Shown: piece by piece, positions 1 to 7,627 of the stretch
Numbering within the stretch: position 1 is the first letter of the stretch
How the letters are laid out: the number at the start of each line of letters is the position of its first letter
Origin: Sunxiuqinia elliptica
GTDB lineage: Bacteria > Bacteroidota > Bacteroidia > Bacteroidales > Prolixibacteraceae
NCBI RefSeq assembly: GCF_900113005.1
Contig: NZ_FONW01000013.1
Coordinates: 62,001 to 126,000, forward strand
Direction of reading: 5' to 3'
Length of the DNA stretch: 64,000 nucleotides
Translations under genes and position numbers: made by a program
Notes under the pieces: generated by a model
Databases searched by the model: none
What the model saw: the letters and a program-made list of their open reading frames with translations, nothing else
What the model was told of the DNA's origin: nothing

Positions 1-11
1 CTGCTAGCGTT

Positions 12-55
12 TGCTAGTGGGGCAGGCTACTCGATTGTAAAGCGTTATTTTTCTA
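12..55. repeat. 44-nt repeat, copy 1 of 2 (other copy at 62942-62985)
   Basis: This stretch matches 62942-62985 at about 36 of 44 positions by eye. It starts with TGCTAG followed by a GC-rich run and ends inside the last codons of the SUKH-like gene, so both copies contain the sequence encoding Leu-Glu-Lys-stop of two unrelated proteins. Only the right end of the element is inside the window here. It is probably the end of a recurring palindromic spacer. Confidence 0.6.
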
Positions 56-704
56 GCCATTTAACCCATTTGTCAAGTATACTTTTGTCGGACAATAATG
101 TCTTTGTTTCATAATTATAAAATGGTTCAAATTGCCAATCTTCCGTTCCAACACATCCAAGCCGAGTCCATTTGTCAATGAAGTCAATAAAGCTTTCTCC
201 GAGAATTTGACCATGAAAATCATCTCCTTCATGACTTAAATATACTACTTGATTACCCTTGTCTGTCTTTTCTCCGAAAGCAATCACATCTCCATTTGGT
301 ACATCTAAGAATGGAATTTTATTATACCAAACTTTATCATATTCATCTTCTGGATTTGAAAAACATTCATTAATCCACCCTTGAATGTTTTTGTAATCAT
401 CTCTTAAACTGTCAAAATCCCATAAATATCCACGACCTGCACCACAAAAAATTTCTTGAAATTCACCCTCTGGTTCTTCTCCCTCTATTTGCCAATCCAT
501 TAAAACAGCAGATGAATATTTGGTCAATACTTCTTTGAAATCAGAAGGATACTCTATATTCAATTCCTTTTCCAGTATTTCAAATGCTTTTTCTGAAACT
601 GGTTTCTTAATTGTCAATTCTGTATAATCCCAATTTCTTTTCTTAGCTATTTTAAGTATCCATTCGATTTTACTTATCCAAGTATTCCAAACTTCTATAT
701 TCAT
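45..704 (-). CDS. SMI1/KNR4 (SUKH) family protein
   Basis: The 219-residue product is soluble, with no signal peptide or membrane segment. The central and C-terminal parts look like the SUKH/SMI1-KNR4 fold: an early segment YPSDFKEVLTKYSS (about residues 53-66) and a later block with IPFLDVPNGDVIAFG and VVYLSHEGDDFHG (about residues 130-165), followed by an aromatic FIDFIDKW helix. In bacteria, SUKH proteins often act as immunity proteins against polymorphic toxins, but no toxin gene is adjacent, so the role here is only suggested by family. The gene stands alone on the minus strand in AT-rich DNA between two GC-rich spacers. Its last three codons and stop lie in a repeat shared with the right end of the window. 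The start ATG is preceded by A-rich DNA with no Shine-Dalgarno sequence. Confidence 0.75.
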   Translation of the reverse strand: MNIEVWNTWISKIEWILKIAKKRNWDYTELTIKKPVSEKAFEILEKELNIEYPSDFKEVLTKYSSAVLMDWQIEGEEPEGEFQEIFCGAGRGYLWDFDSLRDDYKNIQGWINECFSNPEDEYDKVWYNKIPFLDVPNGDVIAFGEKTDKGNQVVYLSHEGDDFHGQILGESFIDFIDKWTRLGCVGTEDWQFEPFYNYETKTLLSDKSILDKWVKWLEK

Positions 705-809
705 TTCTTTTGTCTTATTTTGAATATTACAAACCTTGGCAACGGTTTTATTTTATTAAAAGTCAAACTATTAAATGTAGTTGACTTAGGGATGTAGAGA
801 ATGCTTTAC

Positions 810-939
810 CGGTCACTTGTAAGTTGTCGGGGCGGATTTCGGAGAGCGTTCCTGTCCGGAGGACATGGAACTGCGAAACGAGAATCCGCAGTTGGCGTAC
901 CACCGAACCCCGCTCTGCAATATGTACTGTGTTATGCCC
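810..939. repeat. Palindromic GC-rich spacer element, type E1 (related to 3675-3800)
   Basis: The left edge reads CGGTCACTTGTAAGTTGTCG and the right edge contains CAATATGTACTGTGTTATGC. The element at 3675-3800 has closely similar edges in the same order, although the interiors differ. The two edges of each copy are roughly complementary, so each can fold as one long imperfect hairpin. GTTATGC at 931-937 overlaps the stop codon of the next gene, and the inverse GCATAAC occurs at 1461-1467, just beyond that gene's start. The layout resembles gene-cassette recombination sites, but no integrase is in the window. Confidence 0.55.
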
Positions 940-1444
940 TGGTTTTTATTTTTTTCATTATTTGTTTTCCTTGTCTGTTTATTGAAAATGTCGAAGCAAT
1001 CGAATTATGACTACTTGGGTGGTGAATAATATTCCACAGAATTTCTTTGTCTTTGAATCTTAGAGTCAACATGTCCAAACTAAAAACACTTCCTCTATAA
1101 GTTGCTTGTAAAAAGGTTTTGTTGTCGTAGTCAATTTCCCATTTGTTCTCTTTCAATAACTCTCTGACTTTTATTTTAAAATCTTCAAGTTCTCCTCCTA
1201 AATCAAACCTTTTAAATTTTAATCGCTTTCTCTGTCGGAGAATTAAAAAGAGTCCACTTAGTAGGCAGATTATTATATAGAATGCCAAGTCGGATATTTT
1301 ATTTGTTTGATTAAAATCTTTAATAAAAAAGAACAGTCCGATAAAACCGAGAATTAATAAAAATACAGGCAGTCCATAGAAATTCATCCATTCTAAAGAA
1401 CCAAACTTAAAACTAAGTCTATCAGCTTTTATAGTATCTCTCAT
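932..1444 (-). CDS. Small membrane protein of unknown function
   Basis: The 170-residue product has two hydrophobic helices (about residues 22-42 and 53-70) joined by a short polar loop, then a basic segment RQRKRLKFKR and a soluble C-terminal domain of about 95 residues rich in alternating charged and aromatic residues. By the positive-inside rule the C-terminal domain is probably cytoplasmic. I do not recognise the family. The gene is isolated, flanked by GTTATGC at its stop codon and GCATAAC about 20 bp upstream of its start, so it looks like a self-contained cassette within the AT-rich accessory region. The ATG at 1442-1444 is the natural start, since the first membrane helix follows it at a normal distance. 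Confidence 0.6.
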   Translation of the reverse strand: MRDTIKADRLSFKFGSLEWMNFYGLPVFLLILGFIGLFFFIKDFNQTNKISDLAFYIIICLLSGLFLILRQRKRLKFKRFDLGGELEDFKIKVRELLKENKWEIDYDNKTFLQATYRGSVFSLDMLTLRFKDKEILWNIIHHPSSHNSIASTFSINRQGKQIMKKIKTRA

Positions 1445-1460
1445 CTTTTTTCAAACTTGT

Positions 1461-1600
1461 GCATAACCAAGGGTTCGGCCATATGAAGTGGCCCGGGTTG
1501 CGTGTGGTATATTCGCTTTCTTGTTTGTGCCTAAGCTGGCGCGGGAGTCAAACTTCCATATCCCACCAAGGCCAGGGCTACTTTATGATGGCTTGTGTGT
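1461..1600. repeat. Palindromic GC-rich spacer element, type E2
   Basis: This gene-free stretch begins with GCATAAC (1461-1467). It contains a long-range inverted repeat: GGCCATATGAAGTGGCCC at 1477-1494 pairs with GGGCTACTTTATGATGGC at 1575-1592, allowing G-U pairs and one bulge. The loop of about 80 nt is GC-rich compared with the surrounding genes. It separates the membrane-protein gene from the ParA operon and has the same general design as the spacers at 810-939 and 3675-3800, though I see little direct sequence match to them. Confidence 0.45.
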
Positions 1601-1615
1601 GCAACATGTGCTTTA

Positions 1616-2326
1616 TTACATTTCATCCATTGCTTCAATATCTGATTCTCTCATCCTTTTCATTAGTAAATCTCTATTTTGAGTAGGAAAACTATTTACC
1701 TTTTCTCTGAAAAAGTATATGAACAATTTATTTAACAGATAAGTCGTTTTTAGATGATTCGATTTCCATTTCCCAAAATCTTCTCTCGTTATTTCCTTTG
1801 AAGCTGATGATTCTCTTTGGGTTTGAAAAAACACCGGTGCTTCAGCGTGGATGTGCTTGGAAAAAGTTATCCAATAACTCGTAATTTCACTAATTACATT
1901 TTCACATTTTTGATTTTTTAGAACTGGATGTTTCTTTAGATATTTTGTCAAAACATCATGTTTAATAACAAAATCAGCATCCTTCCATTGATTATATTCA
2001 ACTTCATGCTGAAGAAAATATATGAATTGCAATGATAGTTCAATTACACTTCTTAAGTGCATGTATGCAGAACGATAGTTGCCAAAATATGAATGAAAAA
2101 ATGAGGCGTTAATATCCTCATGCAATTCATTTAAAATTTCATCATTTCCATTTAACCCAATATGGTTTAATGAAATTTTCAAGTTTTTAAATAATAGAGT
2201 AGACAAATAACAATCTATTAAATCTTCATCTGTATAAAATTCAGTTGTTGAGTCCCAAAACTTTTTAAAATCATTAAAATATTCTGGGATATCACGTTTA
2301 GCATTTAAAAGAATCTGCGAATCCAT
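1616..2326 (-). CDS. HEPN-like helical protein (possible DUF5677-type)
   Basis: The 236-residue product is predicted almost wholly alpha-helical and soluble. The middle has YRSAYMHLRSVIE (residues 84-96) and, after about 60 residues, FSKHIHAEA (residues 155-163). An Arg-containing helix followed by a helix with a polar-His pair is what is seen in HEPN-type proteins such as DUF5677 and AbiV-like families, some of which are RNases in defence or toxin systems. The exact R-x4-6-H catalytic motif is not clearly present, so nuclease activity is uncertain. It is the third gene of a tight minus-strand operon, starting 2 nt after the stop of the preceding gene, with a ParA-like ATPase first. The family call is from motif appearance only. 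Confidence 0.5.
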   Translation of the reverse strand: MDSQILLNAKRDIPEYFNDFKKFWDSTTEFYTDEDLIDCYLSTLLFKNLKISLNHIGLNGNDEILNELHEDINASFFHSYFGNYRSAYMHLRSVIELSLQFIYFLQHEVEYNQWKDADFVIKHDVLTKYLKKHPVLKNQKCENVISEITSYWITFSKHIHAEAPVFFQTQRESSASKEITREDFGKWKSNHLKTTYLLNKLFIYFFREKVNSFPTQNRDLLMKRMRESDIEAMDEM

Positions 2327-2328
2327 AA

Positions 2329-2805
2329 TTAAATATTTTTAATGATATCTGCCCATTTACTAAAAGTCTCCGCACTAATTACTTCTTTCTTAGTTTTTGA
2401 GGATTTAATAGTATGCACCTTTTCATTACGAATTTCTAGAACTGCCTTTTTTAGCTTGTCTTTTAATTCCGGTTTTGATTTTATTCGCCCTATTATTCTT
2501 GATATTGTTACTTTACGTGATTCTTTTTGGTCCTTAAAACCTAAATCTAATTTATTATTTGCAAATTCAATTACAGAACCAATAGTTGGAAATGCCTTTT
2601 TATCTTCAAGAAATTTCTCAATTATCAAAAGTTTTTCCTCAAATGGAATAGGTTTTAGTTCATTAAAAATATCTTCATTGAGCTTTATAAACTCTTTGAA
2701 ATTCTTAATAAATATTTTTAGCGATGAAGAATCTAGCCCTTTACGCTCATAAATAGAAATTTCTTTCTGTATTTTCTCTAATTCGTTTAATATTCGATTT
2801 TCCAT
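2329..2805 (-). CDS. Small helical protein of unknown function, ParA partner
   Basis: The 158-residue product is charged (Lys/Glu rich), helical and soluble. The N-terminal half has a probable coiled-coil segment (about residues 1-30) and the middle contains TIGSVIEFANNKLDLGF (about residues 74-90) followed by basic segments. I do not recognise the family. Its ATG overlaps the stop codon of the ParA-like gene in the arrangement TAATG, so translation is probably coupled. In ParA systems the second gene usually encodes a DNA-binding adaptor (ParB-like) or cargo protein. The basic middle part would allow that role, but no ParB motif is visible. Confidence 0.55.
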   Translation of the reverse strand: MENRILNELEKIQKEISIYERKGLDSSSLKIFIKNFKEFIKLNEDIFNELKPIPFEEKLLIIEKFLEDKKAFPTIGSVIEFANNKLDLGFKDQKESRKVTISRIIGRIKSKPELKDKLKKAVLEIRNEKVHTIKSSKTKKEVISAETFSKWADIIKNI

Positions 2806-3620
2806 TATGAGTTTATTTTTCGTAGAATTTCTTTAACTAATGTTCTGTACGATTCAACACCATTACAGTATGGATGAGTCATTGTAGCTGGTTGGTTACT
2901 TGCTGCAGCTTTTCCTAAATCCGCATTTTGTGGAATAACTGTAGAGAAACAATCAATAACATCCTTTCTACGTAATGCATCCATTTGTTGCGAATGCATT
3001 GAATAACGACCATCAACTTTCGTAAATACAACTCCGAGAAACTCAACATTACACTCTCTAAAGCTTCTTTTCCATTTATGTACACGATTAACCAGTAAAG
3101 GTAATCCAATTGAAGGAAATATTTCCGGAACAACAGGCACAATTATGTAATCGCTAATTATTAAGGCATTTTGAGGAGCTAAGGTCAAATTCGGAGGACA
3201 GTCTATTAATATATAATCGTATTCAGTAGCTAAACCTTCAAGCTTGTTTTTCAAAACACTTTCTCTAGCGGGTACTGAAACTAAATCCAAATCTAAAAAT
3301 GTTAACTCTAAGTGTGATGGTATTAAGTCTAAATTATTAACCCCTCCAACATTTCTAACTATTGCATTATTTATATCGTATTCTTCCTCTCTAGAGGACA
3401 TACCTTTATTCATACCTAAGACATCTGCAATTGTTGAGCTATCCTTCAATTCTTCCCACTTTTCCAGTGAAATTAAAGATAGAGTTGAATTAGTTTGAGG
3501 GTCAATATCAATAATAAGCACTTTCTTATCATGTTCTTTCGCCAGTAATGCTCCTATTTCTACTGTTGAAGTTGTTTTACCAACTCCACCTTTCATGTTA
3601 ATGAATGATATTACTTTCAT
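2805..3620 (-). CDS. ParA/MinD-family ATPase
   Basis: This is a 271-residue deviant Walker-type ATPase. The deviant Walker A motif KGGVGKT is at residues 10-16 with the signature lysine at 10. The switch segment VLIIDIDPQ is at 34-42 and Walker B YILIDCPP at 136-143. The size fits small ParA proteins without an N-terminal DNA-binding extension. Such ATPases position plasmids, chromosomes or protein cargo by ATP-driven binding to the nucleoid. Here the gene leads a three-gene operon with a small helical protein and a HEPN-like protein, and no parB gene or centromere-like iteron is seen nearby, so it is not an ordinary partition locus. It may serve a mobile-element stability or defence function. 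The family is certain; the role is inferred. Confidence 0.9.
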   Translation of the reverse strand: MKVISFINMKGGVGKTTSTVEIGALLAKEHDKKVLIIDIDPQTNSTLSLISLEKWEELKDSSTIADVLGMNKGMSSREEEYDINNAIVRNVGGVNNLDLIPSHLELTFLDLDLVSVPARESVLKNKLEGLATEYDYILIDCPPNLTLAPQNALIISDYIIVPVVPEIFPSIGLPLLVNRVHKWKRSFRECNVEFLGVVFTKVDGRYSMHSQQMDALRRKDVIDCFSTVIPQNADLGKAAASNQPATMTHPYCNGVESYRTLVKEILRKINS

Positions 3621-3674
3621 ATTATTTAAATTAATTTCTCAATTTAGCAGACTATCATTTTGCATTGTTGCCAA

Positions 3675-3800
3675 CGGTCACTTGTATGTGGTCGGGCGGT
3701 CCCGATGCAATCGGGAGTGTCAGACCAGCAGGAAAGTGGGCGTAAGGTCTGACTTGTCAGACCGCTAAAACCCCCGCCTGGCATATACAATTTGTTAGGC
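3675..3800. repeat. Palindromic GC-rich spacer element, type E3 (related to 810-939)
   Basis: The left edge CGGTCACTTGTATGTGGTCG and the right edge CGCCTGGCATATACAA then GTTAGGC match those of the element at 810-939. Internal inverted repeats include TCCCGAT-GCA-ATCGGGA and GGTCTGAC-TT-GTCAGACC, the latter half also occurring a third time. GTTAGGC at 3794-3800 is mirrored by GCCTAAC at about 4379-4385, beyond the start of the next gene, so the lipoprotein gene between them is bracketed by a matching inverted pair. Confidence 0.55.
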
Positions 3801-3805
3801 TTTCG

Positions 3806-4354
3806 TTATTTATTCATTTTTATTGTCTTTACAATCTCCGCAACTAATTCCGATTGCTCGGTTGAAATTGAATCTCCAAAAATTGTTGCAGTCATTAATA
3901 TATGTCCTTTAATTGAATCTCCTTTTAGGATATACAAATACTGATTCCGTTGCATTTCTTCTGTCGAGTCGTAACCAGAGCTAAAATTAAAACTTGTTCG
4001 ATAATCACCTATTTTCCCACTTTTTTGCATTTGTGTTTTTAGTCCAACTGTTGCATTAAGAGAGTCAAGTGTTTGCTCCAGGTTAGGATTAATATAAACA
4101 GTATCTTGGTTCCAATTAATATTAACAATGATTGTGTTTTTCAATTCTCCCGTTGTGTCAGACGAGATAATCCCTGAAGAAAATTCGGTTGTATTAAATT
4201 CCTTTTTCCAATTATCGGGGAGTTTCACCTGAAATTTTCCATTCAAGTCAACAATGTTCCCCATTTTTAATTCAGATTCTTTATTCTCAGTCATGCATGA
4301 GAGCAAGAGAATAAAAATGATTAGAAACGATAATTTGAATGAAGGAATTCTCAC
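3806..4354 (-). CDS. Putative lipoprotein of unknown function
   Basis: The 182-residue product has an N-terminal signal with hydrophobic core FLIIFILLLSC and a lipobox cysteine at residue 20 followed by MTENKESE, so it is probably a lipoprotein. The mature part contains GKFQVKLPDNWKKEF (about residues 39-53) and long beta-strand-like stretches, resembling the PsbP/Mog1-like fold of DUF1795-type proteins. That resemblance is only structural guesswork. It stands alone on the minus strand, bracketed by GTTAGGC and GCCTAAC, and belongs to the accessory cassette-like region. Confidence 0.6.
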   Translation of the reverse strand: MRIPSFKLSFLIIFILLLSCMTENKESELKMGNIVDLNGKFQVKLPDNWKKEFNTTEFSSGIISSDTTGELKNTIIVNINWNQDTVYINPNLEQTLDSLNATVGLKTQMQKSGKIGDYRTSFNFSSGYDSTEEMQRNQYLYILKGDSIKGHILMTATIFGDSISTEQSELVAEIVKTIKMNK

Positions 4355-5115
4355 TGTTCTGTTTTTTTCATAATGAAGCCTAACTTACTTATCTGTTCAT
4401 ATTTTTCAACTCTACCCACCATATATTGCTGGATATGTTCATATTTTATGGTTTTACAGTTCAAAGTCCCCAAGCTACCGCGCGATTGCATCGCCTGGTA
4501 GCCGTTTATAACAAGATCATGATCCAAGCCCCTTCGCCACTCACCAAGCTTCCTCGCTGCTAAGGCTTATTCTCACCAACTCCCCAAGATACGCCTTTTC
4601 ATAAACTAAACAGTACGGGAATGCTCAGTTTTAGGGCACTGGGGCTGTTTGTCGGGCAGGGCAGGACTCGGGACCAGATTTAAACCTTTGCTATTATCTT
4701 CTTTTTCAGACTTTTCTAAAGCAGGCAATTGTTGGCATTATGTTGAAAAACATAAAATTATTGAGAGACAGTAGGCTTTACCGCTTCCCTTTCTTGTTCA
4801 TAATGATTATTTTTAATAAGTCGTTTCAAATCAGCTGCTTATTTATTCAGTTAGCCGTAAAACCAGAAAACACGCCTGAAAAGACATCCCCCTGAAGCTT
4901 GGAGACTCGCTTCGGGCTTGAAATGACTCTCCAAAGCATTGGATTCACCCAAAAAAGTTCTTTGACAAGCCAACCGACTGCTTCAATTGGTTTCCCGGGG
5001 GCTTAAACTGCCCGGCCTAGTGCTTGGTACACTGAAAAAAGCGGTCCGGATACTAAAAAAAGTGCTCCGGACGCTCAGCCGAGCAAAAAAGGAGTGTTTT
5101 AAGTGCTCGGAAATG
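4355..5115. other. Gene-poor stretch with inverted repeats
   Basis: I see no credible coding region here. It contains GCCTAAC next to the lipoprotein gene and an inverted repeat GCTACC (4475-4480) / GGTAGC (4498-4503) enclosing the near-palindrome CGATTGCATCG. A run of related GC-rich motifs (CGGTCCGGA, GCTCCGGAC, AGTGCTCGG) at about 5040-5110 leads into the 21-bp tandem repeat. The base composition changes from AT-rich accessory DNA to mixed DNA within this stretch, which may mark the edge of an inserted region. Confidence 0.45.
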
Positions 5116-5281
5116 TATGCAGACCACTCCGGATTGTATGCAGACTGCTCGGTTTTCTAGACAAACTACTCAGAAATTATGCAGACCGCTCGGAATTGTA
5201 TACAGACTGCCCCGATTCTTATGCAGACTACTCGGAATTGTATGCAGACTACTCCGATTCTTATACAAACTGACCGCAGCC
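5116..5281. repeat. 21-bp tandem repeat, about eight units
   Basis: Units start at 5116, 5137, 5158, 5178, 5199, 5220, 5241 and 5262. The consensus is roughly TATGCAGACTRCTCGGAATTG; two units are 20 bp. Units alternate somewhat between endings GGAATTG and CCGATTCT, so a 42-bp higher-order unit (two copies at 5178-5219 and 5220-5261) is visible. It lies about 90 bp upstream of the gene at 5373 and could be a phase-variable or protein-binding region, or simply a minisatellite. Confidence 0.75.
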
Positions 5282-5372
5282 TATACGGCCTTGCCTGACC
5301 TGCCAACAAATGGCTACTCTCCTGACTTAGAGCAAATATGCTAGCAATATATTAATCTAAAAATTCAAAAAG

Positions 5373-6083
5373 ATGAAGAAAAATTCTCCTAGACTCAAGT
5401 TTTCAATTGCACTAAGTGTGCTTTACACGATGGCCATGGCCAAGATCGGTTTTATGTTACGCGATTTGGTCGAGTTTATTAAGTATGGGGTTACCGAAGA
5501 AAAACTCAATGCCCTGAAAGCCATGCTGACTGACTTTGCCAACATTCCGACCGATGATGAGCTGGTAGGGGTGCAGGTAAGTGCCACCCAGGAAAAAGAC
5601 GAGGCAGCCATCCTGCTGCGCGATGCCATTGCCGAAATTATGCAGCGCGTAGAAAACAAGTTTGGTGCACAATCGGGCAACTACCGGAAGTTTGGCGTTT
5701 CGGGCGTCAGCGATCTGGACGGTGGCAAGCTGAGCTATGTGGCCCGGCGGGTGCACCGGGTAGCCGAAACCATGGCGCCCCAGCTGGAAAGCGAAGGGCT
5801 GACACCAGAACTACTGACCGAACTGAACTCCCGGCTGACCACCTATGAACAAGCACTAAGCAAGCAGGAAGATGCGATTGCCGATCGCGACATTGCCACC
5901 GAAAACCGCGTGGAAAAAGCCAACGAAATTTATGCCCTGCTGGTGAAATACTGCAATACCGGCAAGCAAATTTGGGAAGATACCAACCAAGCCAAATACA
6001 ACGACTACATTATTTACGACACCCCAACCGGCAAACCCAAAGATAAAGACAACCAGGAAGTCCTGAGCGAAACCGAACAGTAA
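5373..6083 (+). CDS. Conserved-looking hypothetical protein
   Basis: The 236-residue product is probably soluble and helical. A short hydrophobic stretch near the N-terminus (about residues 10-27) is too weak to be a clear signal or anchor. The middle contains EKDEAAILLRDAIAEIMQRVENKFG (described here only as a long amphipathic helix), and the later part has Glu/Ala/Lys-rich helices likely to form coiled coils. The C-terminus is acidic and disordered. Codon use is GC-richer than in the region to the left. I do not recognise the family. It stands alone downstream of a 21-bp tandem repeat and upstream of an array of hairpins, with no operon partners. Confidence 0.6.
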   Translation: MKKNSPRLKFSIALSVLYTMAMAKIGFMLRDLVEFIKYGVTEEKLNALKAMLTDFANIPTDDELVGVQVSATQEKDEAAILLRDAIAEIMQRVENKFGAQSGNYRKFGVSGVSDLDGGKLSYVARRVHRVAETMAPQLESEGLTPELLTELNSRLTTYEQALSKQEDAIADRDIATENRVEKANEIYALLVKYCNTGKQIWEDTNQAKYNDYIIYDTPTGKPKDKDNQEVLSETEQ

Positions 6084-6095
6084 GTTTACGTATTC

Positions 6096-6326
6096 TAGTT
6101 ACCAGGTGACTCCAAGTCACCTGGTAACTAAGCTTCATGACTGACTACTGAGGGTCTCACTTCGAGTGAGGCCCTCAGTCGCATCATATGGGTTTCAAAT
6201 TTGCGTCTCACTTCTTAGTGATCAGGTGACTCCAAGTCACCTGATCACTAGGATCCATGACCGTTAGGGTTTTATTCGAATCGAGTGAGTTCAAGTGAGG
6301 GTTTCACTTGAAGTGAAGCCTTCACT
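6096..6326. repeat. Array of four strong hairpins (two alternating types)
   Basis: Hairpin A (6096-6130) has a perfect 15-bp stem TAGTTACCAGGTGAC with loop TCCAA. Hairpin C (6216-6250) has a perfect 15-bp stem TAGTGATCAGGTGAC with the same loop. Between and after them lie B (6147-6179, stem ACTGAGGGTCTCACT with one G-T pair) and D (6294-6326, AGTGAGGGTTTCACTT with G-T pairs). A and C differ in the outer stem, but both arms changed together, so pairing is kept. The array separates two convergent genes and could end transcription from both sides, though there are no long T tracts. Confidence 0.75.
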
Positions 6327-6343
6327 ATCTATAGCCAACAACG

Positions 6344-6376
6344 AAGCACTTATATTGATGATTTAAGCGCTTCTTT
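6344..6376. repeat. 33-nt repeat, copy 1 (copy 2 at 18882-18914)
   Basis: This element has the form AAGC(A/G)CTT, three variable bases, then 22 identical bases ending GCGCTTCTTT. The second copy is at 18882-18914 in the same orientation. AAGCGCTT is itself palindromic and pairs with the first half to make a hairpin. This copy overlaps the 3' end of the AraC regulator gene. The two copies bracket the 12.5-kb activase/ABC/Suf block. Confidence 0.65.
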
Positions 6377-7343
6377 TTCGGTAAGCAGCAGGGCTGATCT
6401 GGAACTTGCGTTTGAAAGCGGTGGTAAAATGAGAGGCATGCTCATAGCCTGATTGTTCGGCTATTTCGGCTATTGTGTATGGTGTTTGTTTTAATAAGTT
6501 TCGGGCAATATTCATGCGATATTCATAGATGTAACCATATATTGTCATCCCAAAAAGAAGTTTGAAACTTGCTTTTAACAGGGTTGCACTCATGCCAACG
6601 GCTAATGCGAGCTCATGAATTGACGGGGGATTTTTGAACTGTTTTTCAATAATATCTTTTGCTTGGTTAATCTGATCATTATAGTGTTGGTATCGAACAC
6701 AGTTACAGCATTGTTGATTGTCCTTCTGCTGTAGCTGGAGTAAGAAAAGCTCTTGAACTTTTGTGTCAAAATATAAAGGAGCAGTTTTCCCCATGAGCTG
6801 ACAGTTTTTTATTTGCTCAATTACTTGTTGCATTTCGGGTGTTGTAACATAATGCTGTTCGTGTAACAGCAGCGGACATTCTCCTTTTAATAATTTCATG
6901 ATCGGCTTTAATAGCTCCGGGTATTGCTCTTTTAGATTAAAAACATACTCAAATGGAATAAAAACCTTGAAATATTCGTAGTGCTTATTGCTGTTAAAGA
7001 AATGGTTAACTTCTGCATTTTGTAAAACAAAAATAGTATTCGTGTTTTTCTCCATGGTGTACGACTTGTTTGCCCCGTACGTTAAAGAGGTATTTCCATT
7101 AGAAACAAAATGAAGCAAAAGCATGTCACTTTCTGTTTTCCGATCTATTTGCAATTCGTTTTCTGATTTTAGTTGAACAAACTGCGCTTTAAATTTTTGC
7201 GTTGTCCATCCCGTTATAGCCATTTTGATAGGAGGAGTCTCAATGGTATCTTGAATGCTACAAAAAGGAACCTCTTTTATTGAATTCAGATCGTTCGTTT
7301 GAAAAACGTTCTGAATGTCTGCTGAGTCAATACAATACTTCAT
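6363..7343 (-). CDS. AraC-family transcriptional regulator (PchR/YbtA-like)
   Basis: With the start at the ATG at 7341-7343 the protein has about 326 residues; an upstream in-frame ATG at 7407-7409 would add 22 unconserved-looking residues. The N-terminal two thirds resembles the sensor part of siderophore-type AraC regulators. The C-terminal 100 residues hold two helix-turn-helix motifs, the first around LALAVGMSATLLKASFKLLF and the second around IAEIAEQSGYEHASHFTTAF. Such regulators (PchR, YbtA) usually activate metal or siderophore uptake genes when bound to their ligand. The gene is divergent from the operon starting at 7628, with 284 bp between, and is its probable regulator. The 3' end lies within a 33-nt repeat. 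Confidence 0.85.
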   Translation of the reverse strand: MKYCIDSADIQNVFQTNDLNSIKEVPFCSIQDTIETPPIKMAITGWTTQKFKAQFVQLKSENELQIDRKTESDMLLLHFVSNGNTSLTYGANKSYTMEKNTNTIFVLQNAEVNHFFNSNKHYEYFKVFIPFEYVFNLKEQYPELLKPIMKLLKGECPLLLHEQHYVTTPEMQQVIEQIKNCQLMGKTAPLYFDTKVQELFLLQLQQKDNQQCCNCVRYQHYNDQINQAKDIIEKQFKNPPSIHELALAVGMSATLLKASFKLLFGMTIYGYIYEYRMNIARNLLKQTPYTIAEIAEQSGYEHASHFTTAFKRKFQISPAAYRKRSA

Positions 7344-7627
7344 GTGCTTATTCTTGAGTATAAAAAACGGCCTTTGATTAAAGAAAGGTGTCTGTTGGCG
7401 TAATAACACCCACTTTGGCGGGTGCTACATTTGCCTTGTCAATTTTAACTAAGTCTAAATAAGAATATAAAAATAGGAAAGACTTAAGAGATCTCAAATC
7501 ACCAATAGTAGGGATTTTGACATAAGCGAGAAGGACTGCAAGACTGTACTTCCCCTATCATCAGGTAAGTATCGGCTTCTTGTAGCCGTATTTTGAAAGC
7601 TAAAAAAACATCACAAAAAATATAAAA

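Noticed and set aside
801-1010. Short plus-strand open frame
   Set aside because: It lies in the palindromic spacer and runs into the antisense of the membrane-protein gene; no family resemblance.
1459-1686. Short plus-strand open frame(s)
   Set aside because: They lie in the second palindromic spacer and overlap the 3' end of the HEPN-like gene.
5117-5344. A 75-codon open frame in the 21-bp repeat region
   Set aside because: It exists only because the repeat length is a multiple of three; the product is a degenerate repeat rich in Cys, Arg and Leu with no upstream signal.
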